Assembly: GCA_947074265.1 (NCBI GenBank)
Contig: CAMTPD010000138.1
Coordinates: forward strand, 1-5,647
DNA: 5,647 nt
Direction: 5' to 3'
Source: an uncultured Porphyromonadaceae bacterium
Lineage (GTDB): Bacteria; Bacteroidota; Bacteroidia; Bacteroidales; CAMTPD01
Below the pieces are notes generated by a model that saw only the letters and a program-made list of their open reading frames with translations, did not search any database and was not told the origin of the DNA. Of the stretch, positions 1 through 5,647 are shown piece after piece. Within the stretch, counting starts at the first letter, position 1. Each line of letters begins with the position of its first letter. The position numbers were made by a program, and so were the translations under genes.

Positions 1-8
1 GATATACT

Positions 9-48
9 AAAAGAGTATCTTGGCTATAGGCTAGGATGCTCTTTTTTT
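9..48 (+). terminator. Rho-independent terminator of an upstream gene
   Basis: Bases 9-19 (AAAAGAGTATC) pair with 35-45 (GATGCTCTTTT). The stem continues inward through 20-24 and 30-34 with two G-T wobbles, leaving a five-base loop at 25-29. A run of seven T follows at 42-48, so the 3' arm merges into the T-tract. This is the classic shape of an intrinsic terminator for rightward transcription. The gene it ends lies off the left edge. The four A at 9-12 give a shorter U-tract on the other strand, but no leftward gene abuts it, so the plus-strand reading is preferred. Confidence 0.75.
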
Positions 49-110
49 GTTTCTTTCGCGATATATACGCAACAAATTTATAGCGAGTAAGATATAATAT
101 AAAGCAACCA

Positions 111-139
111 TTATTGAGTTGATAAAATAATTACATTTG
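111..139 (+). promoter_or_regulatory. Candidate Bacteroidota-type promoter of the alpha/beta hydrolase gene
   Basis: TACATTTG at 132-139 fits the Bacteroidota -7 consensus TAnnTTTG exactly and ends 23 bases before the ATG at 163. A TTG at 114-116, inside TTATTG, is the best -33 candidate, but its 15-base spacing is shorter than the usual 18-20. Transcription would start near 146, giving a leader of under 20 bases. No Shine-Dalgarno sequence is seen before the ATG, only A/T-rich sequence, which is normal for this phylum. The -7 match is seen directly; promoter activity is inferred. Confidence 0.45.
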
Positions 140-162
140 TATATTAAATTCTTGGCATTATC

Positions 163-1278
163 ATGAAGCAAATTCTTGTTTTTGTTTTGTTTATGTTAGC
201 TGCAACAACGACTAAGGCAGCAGAAGAGTCCTTTTCTTTGACTCGTGACAATGGTGCATTAAAAGGAACAATGGTGATTCCCGAAGGATTCGATTTCGGA
301 CCGGTAGCCTTGCTTATTCCCGGAATGGGAGAGATGGATAGAGACGGCAACTTACCAGACAACTTAAACTACTCCTTAAAGGTATTGGCCGATGAATTGG
401 CTAAAAACGGAATTGCAAGTTTGCGTTATGACAAACGTGGAGTAGGAGAGAGTAAAGACCTTGTTCCTACTGCAGAAACCTTAAACTTCGATGACTATGT
501 ACTCGACGCAAAAGCATTGATAGACTCACTTACCACATCGAAACTCTTTTCTCAACTCTTTGTAATCGGATATAGCGAAGGTTCGTTGGTGGGGATGATC
601 GCAAGTCAGAACAATCCCGATGTAAGCGGTTTTGTTTCAATAGATGGAGCAGGACGTCCGGCCGATCAAATCTTAAAACTTCAACTGACGAATAAGGTCG
701 AAGAAGTAACAAAGAAGAAAAAGTCGATCGGAGGTTTGGTTTCAGGAGCTAAAAATCTCGTAAAACAAATAGATACCTTGTCGATAGCAGATGTGGGAGA
801 TCAGTTGAACACGAAACTGACAAATGAGGTTGACAAGCAAAAAGAGCAAGCAAAAGTAAAAATAGACTCGAAAGTAAATAGCGTTGTCAATACGGCAACC
901 AACACAGCCGATTTGTTAGTACAAGGCAAGACCACCGAAGCACTCACCCCGATTGCGCAAAGCATGGTGCGTTCGGTCATGAAGCCTTACTTCTTGTCTT
1001 GGATCAAATACGACCCGCAAGCAGAGATTAAGAAACTCGATATGCCTACTTTGATCGTACAAACAAAGGCCTGTAATATGGTTTCGGACAAAGATGCCGA
1101 GATGTTGTCGATCGGGAATCCGTATGCATCGAAGTTGGTTCTCAATAGTGCAAACTTCGTTGTAAAAGAGGCAACGGGCATTGATGTATTGGAACAAACC
1201 AAAAAGAATGAGATTCCTGTACTAGCTGTTAACGATGACTTGGTAAAAGGGCTGGTTGAGTTTATCACGCCTTCGTAA
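163..1278 (+). CDS. Secreted alpha/beta-hydrolase-fold protein lacking the catalytic His and acid (probable pseudoenzyme)
   Basis: The protein has 371 residues. Residues 1-20 form a signal peptide (Lys2, hydrophobic core 4-14, cleavage likely after Ala19 or Ala20), so it is probably periplasmic. Family landmarks are clear: the oxyanion-region motif GMGEMDRDGN at 54-63, where relatives usually have GSGPTDRDGN; RYDKRGVGES at 88-97; the nucleophile elbow G-Y-S-E-G at 136-140 with Ser138; and the lid-to-core junction SWIKYDPQAEI at 279-289. Relatives then carry a G-T-K-D type acid motif and an N-H-V-L-K histidine motif. Here the aligned segments are T-K-A-C-N-M-V (Cys304 at the Asp position) and N-F-V-V-K (Phe332 at the His position), and the whole protein contains no histidine. 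Ester hydrolysis by a normal triad is therefore ruled out; binding or structural roles are possible. Residues 175-270 form a long Lys/Thr/Asn-rich lid. The ATG at 163 is chosen because the signal peptide begins there. Function unknown. Confidence 0.85.
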   Translation: MKQILVFVLFMLAATTTKAAEESFSLTRDNGALKGTMVIPEGFDFGPVALLIPGMGEMDRDGNLPDNLNYSLKVLADELAKNGIASLRYDKRGVGESKDLVPTAETLNFDDYVLDAKALIDSLTTSKLFSQLFVIGYSEGSLVGMIASQNNPDVSGFVSIDGAGRPADQILKLQLTNKVEEVTKKKKSIGGLVSGAKNLVKQIDTLSIADVGDQLNTKLTNEVDKQKEQAKVKIDSKVNSVVNTATNTADLLVQGKTTEALTPIAQSMVRSVMKPYFLSWIKYDPQAEIKKLDMPTLIVQTKACNMVSDKDAEMLSIGNPYASKLVLNSANFVVKEATGIDVLEQTKKNEIPVLAVNDDLVKGLVEFITPS

Positions 1279-1290
1279 CAAGACAGAGCA

Positions 1291-1320
1291 TTCTTTTTGA
1301 GGTTCTCGCCAAAAAGAACC
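1291..1320 (+). repeat. Two overlapping, mutually exclusive small hairpins after the hydrolase gene
   Basis: TTCTTTTTG at 1291-1299 pairs perfectly with CAAAAAGAA at 1310-1318. Alternatively GGTTCT at 1301-1306 pairs with AGAACC at 1315-1320. The two structures share bases 1315-1318 and so cannot form together. No T-run follows either, so this does not look like a terminator. It begins 12 bases after the hydrolase stop codon and lies in its 3' untranslated region. Any regulatory role is speculation. Confidence 0.4.
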
Positions 1321-1369
1321 CTAGGTGATACGACTTATTGTAAATAGTGATGAGAAAATCAGAATAATG

Positions 1370-1415
1370 AAGCGTTGTGACGTGCATACTTTATTCACGT
1401 TGCAACGCTTTTCTT
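1370..1415 (+). terminator. Rho-independent terminator of the alpha/beta hydrolase gene
   Basis: AAGCGTTG at 1370-1377 pairs with CAACGCTT at 1403-1410. The stem continues inward as TGACGTG at 1378-1384 against CACGTTG at 1396-1402 with two wobbles, giving 15 pairs around an 11-base loop. TTTTCTT follows at 1409-1415. It lies 91 bases after the TAA at 1276-1278 with no gene between. The other strand has only a weak U-tract, so rightward termination is favoured. Confidence 0.75.
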
Positions 1416-1510
1416 AACTCGCTTACATTGGCCTGCAAAACAATCACTGTATAATCGGCGGCAAATAACAGCGTCAGAAAGAAACAACGTTTATCAAGTA
1501 CGGTTTCTAA

Positions 1511-1579
1511 CGAAAACGTCTTCAATGAAAACAGAAAAGTGTTTTCGTCGAAGACGTTTTTGCGTTTTCACTGAAGACG
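1511..1579. repeat. Three copies of GTTTTC-N3-GAAGACG, two of them forming a long hairpin
   Basis: The 16-base unit occurs at 1517-1532 (minus, spacer ATT), 1541-1556 (plus, spacer GTC) and 1564-1579 (plus, spacer ACT). The first two face each other. AAAACGTCTTC at 1513-1523 pairs with GAAGACGTTTT at 1550-1560, extended by a G-T and a C-G pair. Then come a 3x3 internal loop and a second stem, GAAAACA at 1527-1533 with TGTTTTC at 1540-1546, around loop 1534-1539. The third copy lies 7 bases beyond the second in direct orientation. Conserved halves with a variable three-base middle look like repeated protein-binding sites or a small stem-loop unit. No known repeat family is recognised. Confidence 0.6.
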
Positions 1580-1638
1580 ATTTGCCATTATCATGACATT
1601 GTCAGAGGCTATTTGCCAGATGGTGGGCTCGTGTGGTA

Positions 1639-1656
1639 AGAACCTAAAGAGGTTTT
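1639..1656. repeat. Short stem-loop AGAACCT-AAAG-AGGTTTT
   Basis: Bases 1639-1645 pair with 1650-1656 (seven pairs, one G-T wobble) around the tetraloop AAAG. It sits 10 bases before the larger hairpin at 1667 and shares the AGAACC hexamer with it. The stem is short and A/T-rich at its base, so it may be incidental. Confidence 0.3.
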
Positions 1657-1666
1657 CGAACAAACG

Positions 1667-1723
1667 ATGCAAGGTTCTTGCAAGAACCAAATGAAGTTTT
1701 TGCAAGAACCTTGCATGCTTTTT
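1667..1723 (+). terminator. 21-bp hairpin followed by five T, terminator-like
   Basis: Bases 1667-1687 pair with 1696-1716 over 21 positions with a single G-T wobble, around the eight-base loop 1688-1695. GC and then TTTTT follow at 1719-1723. Within the left arm, 1673-1688 is itself a perfect 16-base palindrome (GGTTCTTGCAAGAACC), so alternative folds exist. The shape suits rightward intrinsic termination, but no established gene ends just upstream and the hydrolase already has its own terminator at 1370. It might end a small RNA or short ORF, or act as a backup at this convergent junction. The 21-bp stem is longer than most intrinsic terminators. Confidence 0.5.
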
Positions 1724-1877
1724 GCTCCAATGAAGCGGCTTGCATATGGAAAAGAAGTAAAAGATCTTACACGCAGACCTTTCTAAAAAGAAGCAAAACG
1801 ACTACTTACTGTATTTTGATGTGTTTGGTATTTATTCGAGTGAAGAGAGATAGGGGCATGTGAGCTCTTGTCGTTCT

Positions 1878-2435
1878 TTAAATAAGCTTGTTTACCGCCA
1901 TGTATTTCCAAAGAGCGGCGGCATGAAGTGCCTGTTTTATCTTGTCGTCAAATAGCAACTGTTTTACCTCTTCCAAGTCAAGTTCTATCACCTCTAAGTC
2001 TTCGGCTGCATCGAGATGTTGCTCGCTTATTTTCTCTACATTGGTAGCTAAAAACGAGTAGCAAAGGTTGGTATGTGTGCTCGGATTGGCCGATAGTACC
2101 GACCATTGCTCCCAATCGCCATTGCCATAACCGGTTTCCTCGAGCAGCTCCCTTTGTGCCGTTTCGAGCGGCGACTGATCTGTCGCATCGCATACACCGG
2201 CCGTCAATTCGTAGAAGTATTGCTGCAAACCGTGTCTATACTGATAAATGAACAGAAACTTACCCGCTTTGGTGATGGCAATCACGTTGATCCAATTTGG
2301 ATATTCCAAGACATAATAATCGGGAATGATAGCTCCGTTCGAAACCTTAACGGAGTCTCGTCTCAATGTACACCATGGTTCTTTGTGCAGGTAGTCGGAG
2401 GAAAGTACCTCCCACAGTTTCGGTTCTTTTTTCAT
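1878..2435 (-). CDS. Nudix hydrolase, ADP-ribose pyrophosphatase-like
   Basis: The 185-residue cytoplasmic protein carries a Nudix box at residues 80-103, beginning at Gly80 and ending R-E-L-L-E-E-T-G-Y (95-103). This region contains the glutamates that bind Mg2+ in the family. Upstream, FLFIYQYRHGLQQYFYELTAG at 60-80 resembles the Q-Y-R-x(n)-E-L-P-A-G region of ADP-ribose and nucleoside-diphosphate-sugar pyrophosphatases. NPSTHTN at 117-123 is the usual segment after the box. Such enzymes cleave an X-linked nucleoside diphosphate, commonly ADP-ribose, into two monophosphates; the exact substrate cannot be read from sequence. The box departs from G-x5-E-x7-R-E: it has one extra residue, and Gln87 stands where the first Glu is expected. 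The ATG at 2433-2435 follows AAAGGA by 7 bases. It lies 69 bases downstream of the phosphotransferase stop with no clear promoter or terminator between, so co-transcription is plausible. Confidence 0.9.
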   Translation of the reverse strand: MKKEPKLWEVLSSDYLHKEPWCTLRRDSVKVSNGAIIPDYYVLEYPNWINVIAITKAGKFLFIYQYRHGLQQYFYELTAGVCDATDQSPLETAQRELLEETGYGNGDWEQWSVLSANPSTHTNLCYSFLATNVEKISEQHLDAAEDLEVIELDLEEVKQLLFDDKIKQALHAAALWKYMAVNKLI

Positions 2436-2442
2436 ATGTATA

Positions 2443-2448
2443 TCCTTT
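2443..2448 (-). promoter_or_regulatory. Shine-Dalgarno-like AAAGGA before the Nudix gene
   Basis: On the minus strand AAAGGA is followed by 7 bases and then the ATG at 2435-2433. The spacing is good for ribosome binding and supports that start codon. The other two starts in this window show no comparable element. Confidence 0.45.
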
Positions 2449-2504
2449 ATTAAATTACTTTGAAGGAATGATTGCTACGCTAAGACTACTTGTTTTTCCT
2501 TGGG

Positions 2505-4349
2505 TTATCGTTTGCCCAGATCGTCGTAGAGCGACTGTACAAACGCTTTTACTTTGTCGGCATAGTGAGGTGTCGTAGCAGAGTCTCGTGCAAGTTGTAT
2601 CGTTTTAGAGTCGGCATCGAACACCACGTTTTGTGTAGAGTCGAGAATGCCAAAGCCGTTGCTGAAACTGTAATAGGCGAATTGCGGAGCGTCGGGATTC
2701 ATCATGTTTTTGCTGAATTCAAACTCACTGTAGTCGATGCCCATTTGTCCTAGTAGGGTGGCTGCAAGGTCGATCTGCGAACCGTAACGCTCTATTGTTT
2801 TCGGTTGTTCGATAGCTCCACCCGCCCAAATCATCGGGATGTGGTAGCGGGCAGGCGTGTAGTTGTCGAGTGTGTCCGGATATCTGAATCCGTGATCCGA
2901 TACAAAGATCAGCAAAGAGTTGTCCCATTTGCCGGAGGCTTTGAGTTCTTCTGTAAACACGCCGATGCAACTATCCGCAAACGCAACGGTGTTGAGATAC
3001 GGATTTTCAAACTTATGGTACGGCACCTCAAAGGGTTCGTGGCTGCTCAATGTAAGGAAGGTTCTGAATACCGGCATGCTACTCGTATCTTGCATCACGT
3101 CGTTGTACAACCATTTGAAGGTGACATCGTCGTTTGCTCCCCATTTAGAAAGCTTGTCCGACAGCGGAAAGTTTGCGTCGCTAATGATGCGTTCATAGCC
3201 GCCGGCCCTGAAGTGCGACTGCATGTTGGTAAAGTTTATATCGCCACCATAGATAAACTCCGATCGATAGCCGTTTTGATTGAGTGAGCGGGCTAGGGAA
3301 GGGAGCGACTGACTCTTGGCCGGATACTTCATGATCGAAGTAGACGGTTGAGCCGGATAGCCGTTGATGACAGAAACCAATCCGCGATCGGTTCTGAATG
3401 TATTGGTATAGAAGTTTTCGAATAAAATACCTTCTTTGCTTAGTTTGTCGAGGTTGGGTGTAATGCCCGGAGTGCCACCGAGTGCTTCTACCGCATTGGC
3501 CGAGAAGCTTTCAAGGATTACCAAGTAAATATCGGGACGCTTCTTGCTAAGAAGTGTTTGCGCAGAGTCTGGCACAAAGGCATTGTCGTGCTTTTCGAGC
3601 ATCCCAGCAAATAAGGTGCCGCGTTTGTCTTCTTCCAGGTAATCATACATCTTGTCAAAAGCCTTTTGTTTCGAAACCGACGAAAGCAAGCTAAAGGCCG
3701 GATTGATGGCTGCATGATTGAAGAAGAGGTTCGGACTGTAATACACCATACCTACATTGGCTGTGGATACGGTAACTCCGCCACGAATTGCAATAAATAC
3801 CAATCCTCCGAGCAAAAGAGCAACAGGAGTAGTTGTGATCGGGTTGCAGCGCGACGTAAAGCTGGTGTTTTTTGAAATTACAAATCGTTTCAGCCATTTA
3901 TATGCCACCCATCCATAGAGTATGCCAATCAACACTTGACGCATAATGACCCAAATGTTGGTAGATGCCATAGCCAACTTCGGATTGGTAAGGTAGAAGA
4001 AGGGCGTTGCATCTAGTCGGAATCCCCAAAAACCATATAGTTCGAGATCGACCGAAAAGATCACAGCCAAGAGTGCACATATAATAATGAGATAATACTT
4101 GAGGATGGCGTTGAATAGCTTAGTATGCCAGAAGATCGAAACAAGCATCATCAACAGAGGAAGAGCTGTAATGTATCCCGCAACGGTAAAGTCGAGCGGA
4201 AGTCCGTGCCAAATGACATCTATAAAATCGCCGAAGCCCATTTGTTGCGTTTCGCTGCGATTAAACAACATAAACAGCGGCTTCTGGATAATAAGAAGCG
4301 GCAACAACGATAAAAACAACTTGATAGGGAGTGCTATTTTCTTAATCAT
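2505..4349 (-). CDS. Membrane LtaS/OpgB-like sulfatase-fold phosphotransferase
   Basis: The 614-residue protein has about five N-terminal membrane segments (roughly 5-28, 52-73, 82-101, 132-153, 174-190), then a large extracytoplasmic alkaline-phosphatase/sulfatase-fold domain. Visible active-site candidates are Glu280 (LVILES, metal), Thr320 (FRTDRG, nucleophile), His437 (SSHEPF), Asp485-His486 (VSDHG, metal) and His503 (RYHIP). This matches the architecture of LtaS and OpgB, which move phosphoglycerol from a lipid to a polymer. Bacteroidota are not known for lipoteichoic acid, so the acceptor is probably another envelope glycan or lipid; phosphoethanolamine transfer is an alternative. The ATG at 4347-4349 is preferred: the frame stays open upstream to a TTG at 4448, but that lies inside the ABC-F terminator and the candidate promoter (4389-4396) would leave it untranscribed. 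An ATG at 4388 would overlap the predicted transcript start. The Nudix gene follows after 69 bases. All key residues are intact. Confidence 0.87.
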   Translation of the reverse strand: MIKKIALPIKLFLSLLPLLIIQKPLFMLFNRSETQQMGFGDFIDVIWHGLPLDFTVAGYITALPLLMMLVSIFWHTKLFNAILKYYLIIICALLAVIFSVDLELYGFWGFRLDATPFFYLTNPKLAMASTNIWVIMRQVLIGILYGWVAYKWLKRFVISKNTSFTSRCNPITTTPVALLLGGLVFIAIRGGVTVSTANVGMVYYSPNLFFNHAAINPAFSLLSSVSKQKAFDKMYDYLEEDKRGTLFAGMLEKHDNAFVPDSAQTLLSKKRPDIYLVILESFSANAVEALGGTPGITPNLDKLSKEGILFENFYTNTFRTDRGLVSVINGYPAQPSTSIMKYPAKSQSLPSLARSLNQNGYRSEFIYGGDINFTNMQSHFRAGGYERIISDANFPLSDKLSKWGANDDVTFKWLYNDVMQDTSSMPVFRTFLTLSSHEPFEVPYHKFENPYLNTVAFADSCIGVFTEELKASGKWDNSLLIFVSDHGFRYPDTLDNYTPARYHIPMIWAGGAIEQPKTIERYGSQIDLAATLLGQMGIDYSEFEFSKNMMNPDAPQFAYYSFSNGFGILDSTQNVVFDADSKTIQLARDSATTPHYADKVKAFVQSLYDDLGKR

Positions 4350-4388
4350 AACTTGATTGTTCGATTGCGCAAAGCAGTTTTGAGGCAT

Positions 4389-4396
4389 CAAAGTTA
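4389..4396 (-). promoter_or_regulatory. Candidate -7 element of the phosphotransferase gene
   Basis: On the minus strand this reads TAACTTTG, an exact TAnnTTTG match, ending 39 bases before the ATG at 4349. It starts just after the T-tract of the preceding terminator. No clean -33 TTTG is found at the usual spacing; only T-rich terminator sequence lies there. If active, transcription would start near 4382-4380 with a leader of about 30 bases. Confidence 0.4.
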
Positions 4397-4400
4397 CGAA

Positions 4401-4462
4401 ACAAAAAATGAAAAACCCTGCTTTGCACGGTTGCGTATTGTAAAGCAACCGGCAAAGCAGGG
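4401..4462 (-). terminator. Strong Rho-independent terminator of the ABC-F gene
   Basis: CCCTGCTTTGC at 4416-4426 pairs perfectly with GCAAAGCAGGG at 4452-4462. After one unpaired A (4427), CGGTTGC at 4428-4434 pairs with GCAACCG at 4445-4451, around a 10-base loop. On the minus strand the stem is followed by TTTTTCATTTTTT (4415-4403). It lies 29 bases after the ABC-F stop codon. The other side of the stem has no T-run, so the direction is clear. Confidence 0.92.
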
Positions 4463-4491
4463 TAAATATTGTGAAACCAATAAGGTGTTTG

Positions 4492-5594
<1,103 letters not shown>

Positions 5595-5647
5595 AGATCG
5601 GAAGAGCGTCGTGTAGGGAAAGAGTGAACGGCCTGGTGTAGATCTCG
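5595..5647. other. Illumina sequencing adapter (non-biological)
   Basis: Bases 5595-5626 match the start of the reverse complement of the TruSeq P5-side adapter (AGATCGGAAGAGCGTCGTGT, then AGGGAAAGAGTG). After A at 5627, where the adapter has T, comes an eight-base segment (5628-5635) in the place of an i5 index, then GTGTAGATCTCG (5636-5647), the next constant part of the adapter. The order and spacing fit a dual-index library molecule. The biological sequence therefore ends at 5594, and anything translated across this point is an artefact. Confidence 0.97.

Larger units (their letters stand above)
1416..1877. other. Intergenic region between convergent genes, rich in hairpins, no convincing gene
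   Basis: This 462-base stretch separates the hydrolase terminator from the 3' end of the Nudix gene. I see no tRNA, rRNA, IS end or recognisable protein. Open frames here are short and either overlap the hairpins or begin at non-ATG codons inside them. The stretch holds the three-copy element at 1511-1579, a short stem-loop at 1639-1656 and a 21-bp hairpin at 1667-1716. Bases 1724-1877 show nothing specific, and no clear terminator is visible directly after the Nudix stop codon on the minus strand. It could be 3' UTR, a decayed gene or a non-coding RNA locus; the sequence alone does not decide. Confidence 0.5.

Noticed and set aside
1580..1618. Direct repeat ATTTGCCA (1580-1587 and 1611-1618) around the palindrome TGACA-T-TGTCA (1594-1604)
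   Set aside because: Eight-base repeats and an 11-base palindrome are expected by chance in a window this size, and no promoter is seen beside them.
1511..1723. CRISPR array or IS end suggested by repeated and inverted units
   Set aside because: Units are only 16 bases with irregular spacing and mixed orientation, there are no cas genes or transposase, and no target-site duplication is visible.
1678..1863. 61-codon open frame on the plus strand
   Set aside because: It starts at a TTG inside the 21-bp hairpin, has a Lys/Arg/Thr/Cys-rich composition without a recognisable domain, and lacks a ribosome-binding site.
2433..2448. GGATATACATATG before the Nudix gene resembles the ribosome-binding region of common T7 expression vectors
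   Set aside because: The resemblance covers only about a dozen A/T-rich bases, and both flanks read as native genes continuing smoothly. Nothing else in the window looks like vector apart from the sequencing adapter.
2805..3287. 160-codon plus-strand open frame antisense to the phosphotransferase
   Set aside because: It overlaps the clearly conserved catalytic domain on the other strand and looks like a shadow of its codon pattern; no domain is visible.
4350..4448. N-terminal extension of the phosphotransferase to a TTG at 4448 (33 extra residues)
   Set aside because: The TTG lies inside the stem of the ABC-F terminator and upstream of the candidate promoter. The ATG at 4349 gives a normal charged start followed by the first membrane segment.

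Overview
The window looks like a contig end from a member of the Bacteroidota, most likely the order Bacteroidales. This rests on moderate GC, on TAnnTTTG-type -7 promoter elements in front of two genes, on mostly SD-poor gene starts, and on an ABC-F ATPase, a membrane sulfatase-fold protein and a Nudix hydrolase whose sequences read like Bacteroidales proteins. That placement is from memory and could not be searched.

Layout. Positions 9-48 hold a terminator belonging to a gene off the left edge. Positions 163-1278 (+) encode a secreted alpha/beta-hydrolase-fold protein, closed by a terminator at 1370-1415. About 600 bases without a convincing gene follow (1279-1877), unusually dense in hairpins and short repeats. 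Three minus-strand genes then converge on that region: a Nudix hydrolase (1878-2435), a five-TM LtaS/OpgB-like phosphotransferase (2505-4349) and the C-terminal two thirds of an ABC-F translation factor (4492-5594). A strong terminator (4401-4462) separates the ABC-F gene from the phosphotransferase gene, which has its own candidate promoter just behind the T-tract. The phosphotransferase and Nudix genes are 69 bases apart and may be co-transcribed.

The last 53 bases (5595-5647) are not genomic. They match the Illumina TruSeq P5-side adapter, including an index-like segment, and they cut the ABC-F gene short. The apparent TTG start at 5553 is only an internal leucine codon.

No new multi-gene system is visible, and the genes do not form an obvious pathway. 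The most interesting points are: (1) the alpha/beta hydrolase contains no histidine at all and has Cys where the acid is expected, so it cannot use a Ser-His-Asp triad; (2) the second ATPase domain of the ABC-F protein has lost the Walker A lysine, the Q-loop glutamine and the catalytic glutamate while keeping its signature motif; (3) the intergenic region has a three-copy GTTTTC-N3-GAAGACG element, a 21-bp hairpin and a cluster of GGTTCT/AGAACC hexamers.
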